Below the pieces are notes generated by a model, which did not search any database, was not told the origin of the DNA, and saw only the letters and a list, made by a program, of their open reading frames with translations. 64,000 nt of DNA from Nonomuraea harbinensis (lineage in GTDB: Bacteria; Actinomycetota; Actinomycetes; Streptosporangiales; Streptosporangiaceae): positions 114,138 through 178,137 of the forward strand of contig NZ_JAHKRN010000013.1 in assembly GCF_019396385.1 (NCBI RefSeq), read 5' to 3'. The first letter of the stretch is position 1. Each line of letters starts with the position of its first letter. A program made the position numbers and the translations under genes. Positions 16,782 to 26,856 of the stretch are shown in pieces.

Positions 16782-17741
16782 TCAGCTCTGGGCGGTGCGC
16801 AGGGCGCTGCCCTTCTTCCACTGGGTCCAGTTGAGCTGCCAGTAGCTCCAGCCGTTGTTCCACTGGAGCTTGCGCTTGGTGCCGACGATCTTGACGACGT
16901 CGCCGCGCTGGCTGATCTGGTAGAACCACTTGGCCCCGGCCGGGGTGGCGCGCACGCAGCCGTGGCTCTGGTTGGACCGGCCGAGATACTGGTAGTCGCC
17001 GAAGCTCTGGTGGACGTACTCGCCGCTGTCGGAGATGCGCACCGCCCACGGGATCTCCTCCTTGTAGTAGCGGGGGTCCTTCGGGTCGGTCACCCCCATC
17101 CACGACGAGGTCATGGTCTCCACGGCCTTCTTGCCCATGGTCAGGTGGACGCCGCTGGTGGTCAGGTAGACGTCGACGCCGTTCCTGACCAGCCCGCCGC
17201 GGCCGGCGCTGATCGGGATCTTCTTGGCCAGCTTGCCGTTGCGGTAGACCTTCATGACGTGCTTGCGGGTGTCGACCAGCGACACGTGCTTGGCGCCGAC
17301 GGCGAAGCGGCGGCTGACGTTCTTCGCCTTCTCGTTGCCGGGGATCTCGCTGAGCAGGGCCTTGAACAGCACCTTCTGGTAGGGCTTCCAGTAGGTCTTG
17401 GTGCGGTAGATGACCTTGCGCGGCGACACCCACCGCCAGGCGCCCTCGACGGGCTGCTCCGCCTCGACCTGGAGCACGGACTCGACGGCGGCCTTGTCGG
17501 GCACGTCGCGGTCGAAGGTGACGATGATGGGGAAGCCGACGCCCACCTTCTCCGTCTTCTCGCCCATGGGGGTGATGTCGGCGATGCCTATCTTGAACTT
17601 CTTCTTCGCCTTCGTGACGGTTTGAGCCGCCTGCACCGTCTGCGGCCGGGCGGCCTGCTGAGCGACGGGGGCGCCCTCCGCCGCGCAGGCCACCGCCGTC
17701 ACCAGCGCGGCGGCGGCGAGAATCCGGGGGAAGACATTCAC
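16782..17741 (-). CDS. Secreted L,D-transpeptidase
   Basis: 319 aa from GTG 17741 with CAGGAG upstream. A signal sequence (FPRILAAAALVTAVACAAEG) is followed by an Ig-like region and a YkuD catalytic domain. The catalytic motif SNQSHGCVRAT holds the nucleophile Cys262, with the conserved His of HQSFGDYQYLG upstream. Such enzymes form 3-3 peptidoglycan crosslinks or attach proteins, as in mycobacterial Ldt. Convergent with pcrA (9 bp gap). Shorter than LdtMt2-type proteins, so only one Ig-like domain probably precedes the catalytic domain. Confidence 0.92.
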   Translation of the reverse strand: MNVFPRILAAAALVTAVACAAEGAPVAQQAARPQTVQAAQTVTKAKKKFKIGIADITPMGEKTEKVGVGFPIIVTFDRDVPDKAAVESVLQVEAEQPVEGAWRWVSPRKVIYRTKTYWKPYQKVLFKALLSEIPGNEKAKNVSRRFAVGAKHVSLVDTRKHVMKVYRNGKLAKKIPISAGRGGLVRNGVDVYLTTSGVHLTMGKKAVETMTSSWMGVTDPKDPRYYKEEIPWAVRISDSGEYVHQSFGDYQYLGRSNQSHGCVRATPAGAKWFYQISQRGDVVKIVGTKRKLQWNNGWSYWQLNWTQWKKGSALRTAQS

Positions 17742-17880
17742 GGGTCGTACTCCTGAGCTATGGTTCTCCGCGTTACGCGTCTGTACGTGTGACAATTGGG
17801 ACGCGTGTTTCGACGGCGGATAACTCGTCACGATGTTGTAACGGTCCAAAGGAGCACGAACCCGACCTCCGTACCCGCGG

Positions 17881-17911
17881 GCTCTCGTGCCCGGGGGACG
17901 GGCACGAGAGC
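17881..17911 (-). terminator. Hairpin terminator of the 17940-18821 gene
   Basis: A perfect 12-bp stem, GCTCTCGTGCCC (17881-17892) with GGGCACGAGAGC (17900-17911), closes a 7-nt loop 28 bases beyond the stop codon. No T-tract follows, as is usual for actinobacteria. Confidence 0.75.
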
Positions 17912-17939
17912 GCTCACTCGTACGGGAGAGGAAAGGGAA

Positions 17940-18821
17940 CTAGCCGCCCAGCATCCCGGTCTTGGCGCCGTTGAGGATGTCGAGGTTGTCGAGGGTCTCC
18001 TCCGAGCCCTCCTTCGGCTTGCTGCTGGCGTCGCTGTCGGTCGGCGCCTTGATGCTGACCTTGGTGCCCCAGCCGGTGTAGCGGGTGTCCACGCTCACCA
18101 TCTCGCTCTTCTTCGGCGTGCCGTTGGTGATGCCGAACGGGAACGTGGTCACCAGCCGCGTCGGCAGGCCCTTGGCGTCGACGCTCAGCCGCCAGGAGAT
18201 CTCGGTCTTGAGCACCTTGGCCGGGAACTTGTCCCGCAGGACCGTGGCACGGAACCACGGAGAGACCTTGCGTGCCTGGCTGACGGTGATCTTGCCGGAG
18301 TAGCCGCCCCTGGCCGCCTTGGCGTTCTTGAGCATGGCCTTCAGCGTGGCCGGCTCGGCGACGTTCAGCAGCTGGCCGTAGCCGCCCGTGATGCCGCCGG
18401 TCGGGCCGTTCGGCAGCTTGAACCACGTCTTGTCCTCGGGCAGCAAAGCGGACCAGATCCCGCCCGACAGGTAGGAGGTCTTGCCCAGCCAGATGGTCCG
18501 CTCGGGGCTGAGCATCGCCTTGGCCAGGTCGGAGTCGTCCTCGCCGAGGTCGCTGGCCTTGATGTTGAACTTGCCGGTGATGTCCGACGCTGCCACGCCG
18601 TTCTTACGGAAGCCGATGGTGCCGGTGCGGCGGATGAAGACCATGCGGGCGACAGGGTCCTCGACGGTGGTGCGCTCGGTGAACTTCACGCCCTTGCCCG
18701 CGACGAGTTGCTTCTTCACGGCGGTGAGCGGGTTCTTGGGCGCAACCTGAGCCTGTGCGGGAACGGCCGTGACGAAGGTCGCGGCCGAGGCCACAGCGAG
18801 GCCCGCGATCAAGCGCTTCAT
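17940..18821 (-). CDS. Secreted protein, paralogue of the gene at 18944 (possible LolA/LppX-like fold)
   Basis: 293 aa from ATG 18821 (MKRLIAGLAVASAATFVTAV), a clean Sec signal with AQA cleavage site; ATGs at 18839 and 18857 are alternatives. Mature protein reads NPLTAVKKQLVAGKGVKFTERTTV, has RTGTIGFRKNGVAASDITG, LLPEDKTWFKLP and VDTRYTGWGTKVSIKAP, and ends in a polar tail. Segments align with the neighbouring gene in order, so they are tandem duplicates. The pattern resembles LppX/LolA-like lipid-carrying folds, but without a lipobox; function unknown. Adjacent to an L,D-transpeptidase. Confidence 0.8.
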   Translation of the reverse strand: MKRLIAGLAVASAATFVTAVPAQAQVAPKNPLTAVKKQLVAGKGVKFTERTTVEDPVARMVFIRRTGTIGFRKNGVAASDITGKFNIKASDLGEDDSDLAKAMLSPERTIWLGKTSYLSGGIWSALLPEDKTWFKLPNGPTGGITGGYGQLLNVAEPATLKAMLKNAKAARGGYSGKITVSQARKVSPWFRATVLRDKFPAKVLKTEISWRLSVDAKGLPTRLVTTFPFGITNGTPKKSEMVSVDTRYTGWGTKVSIKAPTDSDASSKPKEGSEETLDNLDILNGAKTGMLGG

Positions 18822-18884
18822 GCGATTTTCTCGATTCATTGAGGGGGATGTGGCCACTCAGGGGCCACGACAAGTGAACGAATC

Positions 18885-18912
18885 ACCCCATGCCCTTCAC
18901 AGGCATGGGGGT
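18885..18912 (-). terminator. Hairpin terminator of the 18944-19771 gene
   Basis: CCCCATGCC (18886-18894) pairs with GGCATGGGG (18902-18910) around a 7-nt loop, 32 bases past the stop codon. It occupies the same relative place as the hairpin beyond the paralogue, though the stem sequences differ. Confidence 0.7.
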
Positions 18913-18943
18913 GTTACGTCTCTCGTACGGAGAGAAAGGGGAG

Positions 18944-19771
18944 CTAGCGGCCCACCCCGAGAGAACTGATCGCGTTGTCCGGGATCTCCGACGGCACATC
19001 GCTGTCGGTCCTGCCGGAGAGCAGGTCGGCGCTGTCGATCCATTGCGACTTCGGCGGAGCCGTGATCTTCACCTTGGCGCCCCACGCGGTGTAGCGGCTC
19101 TCGGTGACCGAGCGGCTGCGGCCCATGATCCCGTAGTCGAGCGTCCAGTCGCTCACCACGCGGGTGATCAGGCCCTTGCCGTTGGTGTCGATCAGGTAAT
19201 TGACCTTGACCTTGGCGAAAGTGCCCGACAACTGCACGCCCTGGAGCGAGGCCAGGTGCTTGAGCGTGGTCGTGCCCTTGTAGTCACCCTTGACGTTCTT
19301 GGCCTTGGAGACCAGACCCTTGAGCACCTTCGGGTTGAAGATGTCGACGAGCTGGTTCGTCTGGTAAGTCGTGGCGCCTTCGTAGCGGATCCACTTCTTG
19401 CCCTCGGGGAGCTCGTCCGCGAACAGGCCGCCCTGCATGTAGGTGGAGCCCCCCGCACTGATCGTGCGCGTGGCGCCGAGAATCGAAAGGAATGGATCGC
19501 CCTGCTTGCCCCGCGGCGACTTGTAGCGGTTGCTCAGGTCGGCGCCGACCACTGCGGACTTGCCGAATTCGAGCTTCCCGGTCGTTCGGGTGACGCCGGC
19601 GGCCTTTCCGTCATTGAAACTACGGACCGTTTCGGAAACGCGCACTCCGTGTCCGGGCTTGAACTGCTGCTTCAGCGTTTTGACCGGATTCGCCGGTGCG
19701 GCCTGCGCTGGCGCCACCGTGACCAGCGTCGCCGCGGTGGCCAATGCCAGCCCGGTAATGACTCTTCTCAT
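18944..19771 (-). CDS. Secreted protein, paralogue of the gene at 17940
   Basis: 275 aa from ATG 19771 with GAGGACAACG upstream; longer frame extensions lack a ribosome site. Signal peptide MRRVITGLALATAATLVTVA ends at AQA. Mature part begins NPVKTLKQQFKPGHGVRVSETV and shares with its neighbour the RTTGKLEFGKS, ELPEGKKWIRYEG and ESRYTAWGAKVKITAP segments. Probably exported and soluble or loosely attached. Function unknown; fold may be LolA/LppX-like. Sits downstream of a divergent sucC promoter region. Confidence 0.82.
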   Translation of the reverse strand: MRRVITGLALATAATLVTVAPAQAAPANPVKTLKQQFKPGHGVRVSETVRSFNDGKAAGVTRTTGKLEFGKSAVVGADLSNRYKSPRGKQGDPFLSILGATRTISAGGSTYMQGGLFADELPEGKKWIRYEGATTYQTNQLVDIFNPKVLKGLVSKAKNVKGDYKGTTTLKHLASLQGVQLSGTFAKVKVNYLIDTNGKGLITRVVSDWTLDYGIMGRSRSVTESRYTAWGAKVKITAPPKSQWIDSADLLSGRTDSDVPSEIPDNAISSLGVGR

Positions 19772-20041
19772 CGTTGTCCTCGGTTGAAAAGGAAGGGGAA
19801 AAAGGTATCTTGCCGATCGAAGATCACAGCGATATCTCAATAGGCGGACAAGAGCTGATGATTCGGTGCACATTTCGTGCAGGCGGAGTGAGATCACCGT
19901 CACATCCAGGCACAACCGCGACCCGGTGACCGGGAAGGGTCAAGTCTGGGGCTAGGCTTCACTGGCGGAAACGCCCGGCACGGACGTACGGGGTGGCCCG
20001 GGCCGTCGAACATTCAGTCGGAGAAGCAAGGACGGACCCTC

Positions 20042-21223
20042 GTGGACCTGTTCGAACATCAGGCGAAGGAACTCTTCGCCGACTACGGCATCCCGGTGCC
20101 ACGCGGCATCGTCGCCCACACTGTGGAGGAGGCACGCGCGGCCGCCGAGGAGCTCACCGGTCGCGTCGTCGTCAAGGCGCAGGTGAAGACCGGAGGCCGC
20201 GGCAAGGCCGGTGGCGTGAAGGTGGCCGACGACGCCGCCGACGCCGTCGAGAAGGCCCAGGCCATCCTGGGCATGGACATCAAGGGCCACACGGTGCACA
20301 AGGTGCTCGTGGAGGAGGCCAGCGCGATCGCGGAGGAGTACTACTTCTCCTTCCTGCTCGACCGCGCCAACCGCACTTTCCTGGCCATCTGCTCCGCCGC
20401 GGGCGGCATGGACATCGAAGAGGTCGCCCACTCGACCCCCGAGAAGGTCGCCAAGGTGCCGGTCTCGCCGCTGACCGGCGTCGACCGCGCCACGGCCCGC
20501 GAGATCGCGGCGGCCGGCGGGCTGCCGGAGAAGGCGCTCGACGGCGCGGCCGAGCTCATCGAGAAGCTCTGGTGCGCGTTCGTCGACGAGGACGCCAGCC
20601 TCGTCGAGGTCAACCCGATGATCCTGTCGGCCGACGGCCAGGTGAAGGCCCTCGACGGCAAGGTCACGCTCGACGACAACGCCTCCTTCCGCCAGCCCGA
20701 CCACGAGGCCTTCGTCGACCAGGCCGCCGAGGACCCGCTGGAGGCCGCGGCCAAGGCCAAGGACCTCAACTACGTCAAGCTCGACGGCACCGTCGGCATC
20801 ATCGGCAACGGCGCCGGCCTGGTCATGTCCACGCTCGACGTGGTCGCCTACGCGGGCGAGGCCTTCCCCGGCAAGCCCGCCCCGGCCAACTTCCTCGACA
20901 TCGGCGGCGGCGCGTCCGCCGAGGTCATGGCGGCCGGCCTGGAGATCATCATGTCCGACCCGTCGGTCAAGTCGATCTTCGTCAACGTGTTCGGCGGCAT
21001 CACCGCCTGCGACGCCGTGGCCAACGGCATCGTCTCGGCGTTCAAGCTGCTGGAGAGCCGCGGCGAGTCGGTCAACCACCCGCTGGTGGTCCGCCTCGAC
21101 GGCAACAACGCCCAGCTCGGGCGACAGATCCTGGCCGACGCCGCGCTCCCGCGCGTCGAGCTGGTCGACACGATGGACGACGCGGCCAAGCGGGCCGCCG
21201 AGCTCGCTGCGGTAGGTGCGTGA
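20042..21223 (+). CDS. sucC: Succinyl-CoA synthetase (ADP/GDP-forming) beta subunit
   Basis: 393 aa from GTG 20042 ([20 protein letters not shown]). ATP-grasp domain in the N-terminal half ([18 protein letters not shown]), conserved VEVNPMI near residue 195 and the C-terminal CoA-ligase flavodoxin-like domain with [11 protein letters not shown]. Makes succinate and nucleoside triphosphate from succinyl-CoA in the TCA cycle, as a complex with SucD encoded 3 bp downstream. Confidence 0.97.
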   Translation: MDLFEHQAKELFADYGIPVPRGIVAHTVEEARAAAEELTGRVVVKAQVKTGGRGKAGGVKVADDAADAVEKAQAILGMDIKGHTVHKVLVEEASAIAEEYYFSFLLDRANRTFLAICSAAGGMDIEEVAHSTPEKVAKVPVSPLTGVDRATAREIAAAGGLPEKALDGAAELIEKLWCAFVDEDASLVEVNPMILSADGQVKALDGKVTLDDNASFRQPDHEAFVDQAAEDPLEAAAKAKDLNYVKLDGTVGIIGNGAGLVMSTLDVVAYAGEAFPGKPAPANFLDIGGGASAEVMAAGLEIIMSDPSVKSIFVNVFGGITACDAVANGIVSAFKLLESRGESVNHPLVVRLDGNNAQLGRQILADAALPRVELVDTMDDAAKRAAELAAVGA

Positions 21224-21226
21224 CAC

Positions 21227-22102
21227 ATGGCAATCTGGCTGACCGAGAACAGCAAGATCATCGTTCAGGGCATGACCGGCTCGGAGGGCACCAAGCACAC
21301 CCGCCGCATGCTCGCCGCCGGCTCCCGCGTCGTGGGCGGCGTCAACGCCCGCAAGGCCGGCACCACCCACGAGGGCCTGCCCGTGTTCGGCACGGTCAAG
21401 GAGGCGATGGAGAAGACGCGCGCCGACGTGTCCGTCGTCTTCGTCCCCCCGGCGTTCACCAAGGACGCCGTCAAGGAGGCCGTCGACGCCGAGATCCCGC
21501 TCTGCGTGGTGATCACCGAGGGCGTGCCGGTCCACGACACCACCGAGTTCTGGGCGTACGCGACCGAGAAGGGCAACAAGACCCGCATCATCGGTCCCAA
21601 CTGCCCCGGCATCGCATCGCCCGGCGCCTCCAACGCCGGCATCATCCCCGCCGACATCACCACCGCGGGCCGCATCGGCCTGGTGTCGAAGTCCGGCACG
21701 CTGACCTACCAGCTCATGTACGAGCTGCGTGACTTCGGCTTCTCCACCGCCGTGGGCATCGGCGGCGACCCGGTCATCGGCACCACGCACATCGACTGCC
21801 TCCAGGCGTTCCAGGACGACCCCGGCACCGACGCGATCGTGATGATCGGCGAGATCGGCGGAGACGCCGAGGAGCGCGCGGCCGCCTACATCGAGAAGCA
21901 CGTCACCAAGCCGGTCGTCGCCTACGTCGCGGGCTTCACCGCGCCCGAGGGCAAGACCATGGGCCACGCCGGCGCCATCGTCTCCGGCTCGGCCGGCACC
22001 GCCCAGGCGAAGAAGGAGGCCCTGGAGAAGGTCGGCGTGCGCGTCGGCAAGACCCCCTCCGAGACCGCCCGCCTGATGCGGGAGATCATGCAGTCACGCT
22101 AG
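21227..22102 (+). CDS. sucD: Succinyl-CoA synthetase alpha subunit
   Basis: 291 aa. The N-terminal CoA-binding Rossmann domain ([17 protein letters not shown]) and the ligase domain with [11 protein letters not shown] and the phosphohistidine region [21 protein letters not shown] are intact. Partner of SucC; 3-bp intergenic distance indicates one operon, ended by the strong hairpin at 22112. Confidence 0.97.
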   Translation: MAIWLTENSKIIVQGMTGSEGTKHTRRMLAAGSRVVGGVNARKAGTTHEGLPVFGTVKEAMEKTRADVSVVFVPPAFTKDAVKEAVDAEIPLCVVITEGVPVHDTTEFWAYATEKGNKTRIIGPNCPGIASPGASNAGIIPADITTAGRIGLVSKSGTLTYQLMYELRDFGFSTAVGIGGDPVIGTTHIDCLQAFQDDPGTDAIVMIGEIGGDAEERAAAYIEKHVTKPVVAYVAGFTAPEGKTMGHAGAIVSGSAGTAQAKKEALEKVGVRVGKTPSETARLMREIMQSR

Positions 22103-22111
22103 ACAGCGGCG

Positions 22112-22151
22112 AAGGCCCCCACGGACGGCTCGTTCGTCCGGGCGGGGCCTT
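22112..22151 (+). terminator. Hairpin terminator after sucCD
   Basis: AAGGCCCC (from 22112) pairs with GGGGCCTT (22144-22151); the interior adds a CGGACG/CGTCCG stem. It begins 10 bases past the sucD stop and is followed by TCC without a long T-run. Confidence 0.8.
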
Positions 22152-22247
22152 CCGCGTGTCCGGGGCTCGGAAAGCCCGTGCCCGTCGCGGAAACACCGTA
22201 TAAACCGGGCGGGTGCGGCGCGTCAACCAAGCGCCGGTCGGGAAAGA

Positions 22248-23891
22248 TTGAGAAAATCACTTGTTGTGACGGCGATACTCGACCAGCTCCGCACCGCCCC
22301 CCGGTCGGTTCTCGGCAAGCTGCCGGGGGTCTCGGGTGACGACGAGTCCCGCCGGCCCCTGCCCGTGTCCGGCATGCTCGCCGCCGCCATCGCGCTGGGC
22401 GCCGGGCTCGCCGTCCTCACCACGCTCACCATCGTCGGCTGGATGGCGGCCCCGCGCGGCGCGCTCGGCCAGGGGCTGCCCGGCGTGTTCCGCACGGCCG
22501 CGCAGATCTGGCTGGCCGCCCACCACGCGGGCTTCGACATCCCCGGCGGCCGGGTCGGGCTGCTGCCCCTGGGCCTGATGGTGCTGCCCGCCCTGCTGCT
22601 CTACAAGGCGGGGCGGTGGATGGCCCGCGACGCCGACCTGCGGCTGCGGCTGCCGGCCCGGCTCCCGAAGAACAGCCCGAAGGAGAAGGCCAACGCGCGG
22701 CGCCGGGCCCAGCTCGTGCTGGTCGTGCAGGCGGGCGTCTCGCTCGCGGCCCCCTACGCCATGCTGGCCGGCGGCATCGCGCTGGCCACCACCAACGACC
22801 TCACCAAGCCGTCCATCGGCGAGGCGCTGATCAGCCACTTCCTCCTGGCCTTCCTGGCCGGCACGCTCGCCGTCGCGCGCACGATCGGGCCGTGGCGGGT
22901 GATGCCGAGGCTGCTGCCCGAGCGGGTGCGGGCGGTGACCGTCGGCACGGCGGTGGCCACCGCGATCATGCTCGCGGCCGGGCTGGTGCTCGTGCTGGTC
23001 GCCATCGTGCTCAACTTCGACCAGGTGCGGGAGCTGTCCGACGTGCTCGCGCCGGGGTTCGTGGGCGGCGTGCTGCTCCTGCTGGTGCAGCTGCTCTACC
23101 TGTTCAACGTGGTCATCTGGGGGCTGTCCTACATCGCCGGGCCGGGGTTCGCGGTCGGCGCCGACACGCTGGTCGCGCCGACGGGTGTGCAGCTCGGCAC
23201 GGTGCCGAGCCTGCCGATGCTGGGCGCACTGCCCGACAGCGGCCCGGCGCCCGTCTGGATGATGGCGGTGATCGCGCTGCCGTTCGCGGCGGGCGCGGTG
23301 GCGGGCGTCGTGGTCGCCAGGATCTCGCCCTCTCCCGCGTACGAGGCCGCGCCGCTCTGGGGTTTCCTCACCGGTGTCACGACCGGGCTGGTGGCGGCGG
23401 CGCTGGCCGCGTTGTCCGGCGGGCCGATCGGCGGCGGCAGGCTGACGGTCGTCGGGCCGCCGGTGTGGGAGGTGGCCCTGTCGGTCGGGCTGGAGGTGGG
23501 CGTGGCCGCCGGCATCTCCGCCGGCGTGACCAACCTGCTGCTGCTCAGCCGCAAGGCCCGCGCCCCGCTCGACAAGGCCGCCGCGCCGGTGCGGAAGGCG
23601 GGGGCGGCGATCGCCAGGGCGGCGAGCAAGGTCGGGCTGGCCGAGTCGGACGCCCGCCCGCTGCCCGGCCACTGGATGGACGCCACCGAGGCCGACACGC
23701 AGCCCATCCCGGTCATCAGGGACGACTGGCAGGACGAGCACGCGTCGGCCGCCGCCGAGACCCTGGCCCAGGCGCGCCCGCGCGCTCCGCTGGACGAGGC
23801 GCCGCGGAGCCGCAAGGACATCGTGGACGAGTCGGACGACAAGGGCGGCCACGTGATCTACGTGGACCCGTACGCCTGGGACCGCGACTGA
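22248..23891 (+). CDS. DUF6350 polytopic membrane protein
   Basis: About 547 aa with some ten hydrophobic segments between residues 35 and 435, then a charged, proline-rich cytoplasmic tail. Members lie immediately upstream of purN-purH in many actinobacteria and have been called PerM, linked to cell-division stability in Mycobacterium. The start is uncertain: TTG 22248 follows GGGAAAGA, while GTG 22266 (MTAILDQL) lies six codons inside. A TATAAA-like -10 is near 22199. Family by pattern and context. Confidence 0.8.
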   Translation: MRKSLVVTAILDQLRTAPRSVLGKLPGVSGDDESRRPLPVSGMLAAAIALGAGLAVLTTLTIVGWMAAPRGALGQGLPGVFRTAAQIWLAAHHAGFDIPGGRVGLLPLGLMVLPALLLYKAGRWMARDADLRLRLPARLPKNSPKEKANARRRAQLVLVVQAGVSLAAPYAMLAGGIALATTNDLTKPSIGEALISHFLLAFLAGTLAVARTIGPWRVMPRLLPERVRAVTVGTAVATAIMLAAGLVLVLVAIVLNFDQVRELSDVLAPGFVGGVLLLLVQLLYLFNVVIWGLSYIAGPGFAVGADTLVAPTGVQLGTVPSLPMLGALPDSGPAPVWMMAVIALPFAAGAVAGVVVARISPSPAYEAAPLWGFLTGVTTGLVAAALAALSGGPIGGGRLTVVGPPVWEVALSVGLEVGVAAGISAGVTNLLLLSRKARAPLDKAAAPVRKAGAAIARAASKVGLAESDARPLPGHWMDATEADTQPIPVIRDDWQDEHASAAAETLAQARPRAPLDEAPRSRKDIVDESDDKGGHVIYVDPYAWDRD

Positions 23892-24311
23892 TCAGGGCTG
23901 CGCCGCGCCGAGCAGCTCCAGCACGTCGGGCGGCAGCTTCTTCTCGGCCGCCTCCCTGAACTGCACGAAGCACTCGCCCTGCGACTGAACCGTGCCGGCG
24001 CCCTTCATGCACTCCTGGTAGGCGGAGTTCTCGTCCATCAGGTAGACCTGCATGCCGGTGGCCCCGGCGGAGAGCAGCAGCGCGGCCGTCGCCACGGCGA
24101 TGCCGCCCGACGCCACGCCGGTGGGTTTGCCCGCGCCTCTCAGCAGCGGGAGCGCGCGGATGCCGGCCACGAGCGCGAACACCGCCATGACCAGCCCGGC
24201 CAGCGGCAGCATGAACGTCATGGCCAGCGCTGCGATGGACAACCAGATCGCTCGGCGGCCCGCGGACTCCGCGGGCTGCTGACCGGCCGGTGCTTGCACC
24301 GGTGTCGACAC
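23892..24311 (-). CDS. Small membrane protein, DUF4190-like
   Basis: 139 aa from GTG 24311 with a very strong GAGGAGGT ribosome site. Proline/Gln-rich N-terminus, then three hydrophobic helices (about residues 20-45, 45-60 and 68-88) and an outside C-terminal part with two cysteines (ECMKGAGTVQSQGECF) that may form a disulfide. Resembles the DUF4190-type membrane proteins of actinobacteria; function unknown. It is transcribed against the DUF6350/purN direction, with its stop abutting the DUF6350 stop. Confidence 0.75.
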   Translation of the reverse strand: MSTPVQAPAGQQPAESAGRRAIWLSIAALAMTFMLPLAGLVMAVFALVAGIRALPLLRGAGKPTGVASGGIAVATAALLLSAGATGMQVYLMDENSAYQECMKGAGTVQSQGECFVQFREAAEKKLPPDVLELLGAAQP

Positions 24312-24387
24312 CTGACCTCCTCTGCGTCACCGGGCGAGTAACGGATACGCTTGCAGCCCCACCCCACGATTGTCCATGGGAGAGTGC

Positions 24388-25017
24388 GTGTCTAAGGCTG
24401 GGCGGCTCGTCGTCCTCGTCTCCGGCTCTGGAACAAACCTACAGGCCCTGCTGGACGCTTCCGCCGATCCTTCGTACGGGGCCCGCGTGGTGGCCGTCGG
24501 TGCCGACCGCGATGGGATCGAAGGTTTGGCCAGGGCGTCACGCGCAGGCGTACCCACTTTTGTGCGAAATTTGCGTGATTATCCGAATCGTGAGGATTGG
24601 GATGCCGCGATCGCCGCGGAGATCGCGGCCCACAAGCCCGATCTGGTGATCTCGGCCGGCTTCATGAAGATTCTCGGCGCTCCGACGCTGGACTCGTTCC
24701 CGGTCGTCAACACCCACCCCGCGCTGCTGCCGTCGTTCCCGGGGGCTCACGGTGTGCGCGACGCGCTCGCGTACGGGGTCCAGGTGACGGGCTGCACCGT
24801 GATGCTGGCCGACGCCGGCGTCGACACCGGGCCGATCATCGCCCAGGAGGCCGTGCGCGTGCTGCCGGGCGATGACGAGTCCGAGCTGCACGAGCGCATC
24901 AAGACCGTCGAGCGCCGACTGCTCGTCGACACTGTCGGCCGGATGGTCCGCGAGGGCTGGACGGTCAGCGGACGCGTCGTCCGCATCGGCAACAACATTG
25001 GAGGGGAAAACTCGTGA
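24388..25017 (+). CDS. purN: Phosphoribosylglycinamide formyltransferase
   Basis: 209 aa from GTG 24388 ([19 protein letters not shown]) with GGGAGAG ahead; an ATG at 24376 would add four residues. GSGTNLQA phosphate loop, [10 protein letters not shown], catalytic [13 protein letters not shown] and [10 protein letters not shown] are intact. Transfers formyl from 10-formyl-THF to GAR in purine synthesis. Stop overlaps the purH GTG (GTGA). Confidence 0.96.
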   Translation: MSKAGRLVVLVSGSGTNLQALLDASADPSYGARVVAVGADRDGIEGLARASRAGVPTFVRNLRDYPNREDWDAAIAAEIAAHKPDLVISAGFMKILGAPTLDSFPVVNTHPALLPSFPGAHGVRDALAYGVQVTGCTVMLADAGVDTGPIIAQEAVRVLPGDDESELHERIKTVERRLLVDTVGRMVREGWTVSGRVVRIGNNIGGENS

Positions 25018-26555
25018 CCCGCATCGCCATCCGGCGTGCCCTGATCGCCGTGTACGACAAGTCGGGGCTGGAAGAGCTGGCCAGGGCTCTTGACGGTGCG
25101 GGGGTGGAGATCGTGTCGACGGGCGGCACGGCCGCCGCCATCGCGTCCTACGGCATCCCGGTGACCAAGGTCGAGCAGCTCACCGGCTTCCCCGAGTGTC
25201 TCGACGGGCGCGTCAAGACGCTCCACCCGAGGGTGCACGCCGGGCTGCTCGCCGACCTCGGCAAGCCGCACCACGTGCAGCAGCTGGAGGAGCTGGAGAT
25301 CGACCCGTTCCAGCTCGTGGTGGTCAACCTCTACCCGTTCGAGCAGACGGTGGCCTCGGGGGCGTCGCCGGAGGAGTGCGTCGAGCAGATCGACATCGGC
25401 GGCCCGGCCATGATCCGCGGCGCCGCCAAGAACCACAACACCTGCGCGGTCGTGGTCGACCCCGGCTTCTACGGCGAGGTGTCCGCCGCGCTGGAGCAGG
25501 GCGGGTTCAGCAAGGCCGAGCGCAAGCGGCTGGCGGGCATCGCCTACGCCCACACCGCCGCCTACGACGTGGCCGTGGCCTCGTGGTTCGGCAGCGCGTA
25601 CGCGGCCGAGGAGGAGTGGCCCGCGTTCATGGGCGCGACCTGGCGGCGCAAGGCCGAGCTGCGCTACGGCGAGAACCCCCACCAGGGCGCCGCCCTCTAC
25701 ACCTCGGGAGCGGACGGGCTGGCCAACGCCGAGCAGCTGCACGGCAAGGAGATGTCCTACAACAACTACCTCGACGCCGACGCCGCCTGGCGGGCCGCGT
25801 GGGACTTCACCGACCCGTGCGTGGCCATCATCAAGCACCAGAACCCGTGCGGCATCGCCGTCGGCGCCGACGTGGCCGAGGCGCACCGCAAGGCCCACGC
25901 GTGCGACCCGGTCTCCGCCTACGGCGGCGTGATCGCCGTCAACGGGCCGGTCACGGCGTCCCTGGCCCGGCAGATCGCCGAGGTGTTCACCGAGGTCGTG
26001 GTGGCGCCCGCGTTCGAGCCCGAGGCGCTGGAGATCCTCACCAGGAAGAAGAACCTGCGCCTGCTCGTCTGCCCCGCCGGCCCGGCCAACGCGGCCGAGT
26101 TCCGCCGGATCGACGGCGGCCTGCTCGTCCAGCAGGTCGACCGGGTCGACGCGGCCGGCGACGACCCGTCCACCTGGCAGCTCAAGGCGGGCGAGCCGGC
26201 CTCTCCGGAGATGCTGGCCGACCTGGCGTTCGCCTGGCGGGCCGCGCGCTCGGTCAAGTCCAACGCGATCCTGCTGGCCAGCGACGGCGCCACCGTGGGC
26301 GTGGGCATGGGGCAGGTCAACCGGGTCGACTCCTGCCGCCTCGCGGTCAGCCGGGCGGGCGAGCGCGCGACGGGCGCGGTGGCCGCGTCCGACGCGTTCT
26401 TCCCGTTCCCCGACGGGCCGCAGGTGCTCATCGAGGGCGGCGTGAAGGCCATCGTCGAGCCCGGCGGCTCCGTACGCGACCAGGAGGTCATCGACGCGGT
26501 GGAGAAGGCGGGCGTCACGCTCTACTTCACCGGCACGCGGCACTTCTTCCACTGA
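25014..26555 (+). CDS. purH: Bifunctional AICAR formyltransferase/IMP cyclohydrolase
   Basis: 513 aa from GTG 25014, with GGAGGGGAAA in front. N-terminal MGS-like cyclohydrolase domain ([36 protein letters not shown]) and C-terminal transformylase ([30 protein letters not shown] near the end). Catalyses the last two steps to IMP. Together with purN and the nearby folD it covers the folate-dependent end of purine synthesis. Confidence 0.97.
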   Translation: MTRIAIRRALIAVYDKSGLEELARALDGAGVEIVSTGGTAAAIASYGIPVTKVEQLTGFPECLDGRVKTLHPRVHAGLLADLGKPHHVQQLEELEIDPFQLVVVNLYPFEQTVASGASPEECVEQIDIGGPAMIRGAAKNHNTCAVVVDPGFYGEVSAALEQGGFSKAERKRLAGIAYAHTAAYDVAVASWFGSAYAAEEEWPAFMGATWRRKAELRYGENPHQGAALYTSGADGLANAEQLHGKEMSYNNYLDADAAWRAAWDFTDPCVAIIKHQNPCGIAVGADVAEAHRKAHACDPVSAYGGVIAVNGPVTASLARQIAEVFTEVVVAPAFEPEALEILTRKKNLRLLVCPAGPANAAEFRRIDGGLLVQQVDRVDAAGDDPSTWQLKAGEPASPEMLADLAFAWRAARSVKSNAILLASDGATVGVGMGQVNRVDSCRLAVSRAGERATGAVAASDAFFPFPDGPQVLIEGGVKAIVEPGGSVRDQEVIDAVEKAGVTLYFTGTRHFFH

Positions 26556-26673
26556 TCGACGGCTCGGCGGGCCGGACCCCCGGCCCCCGATTTGCCGGAA
26601 AAGTGCGGCGGCATGCCGCTTGTCCGGTTAATCTGATGCGCGTTGCGTGTCTCATTCCCCTCGGAGTGTCTCC

Positions 26674-26856
26674 ATGACGCTGCTCGACGCATCCCTGAAC
26701 GTCCTCCTGGCCGTGAACGGATTCGCCACCAGCCCTTTCGTGCTCATCCTGCTGGCCTTCATCGGCGCCTACCTCGGCGGCCGGGCCATGGAGCTGATCC
26801 CGTTCACCCGCAGGATCATCGAGCGCCGTGAGGCTCAGCTCGCCGAGCGGGAGTAG
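26674..26856 (+). CDS. Small single-span membrane protein
   Basis: 60 aa from ATG 26674 with GGAG eight bases upstream; a GTG at 26647 is an alternative. One long hydrophobic stretch (about residues 10-40) is followed by a charged tail RRIIERREAQLAERE that likely forms a cytoplasmic helix. Not recognised. Its last 22 bases overlap the end of the opposite ROK kinase gene. Confidence 0.6.
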   Translation: MTLLDASLNVLLAVNGFATSPFVLILLAFIGAYLGGRAMELIPFTRRIIERREAQLAERE

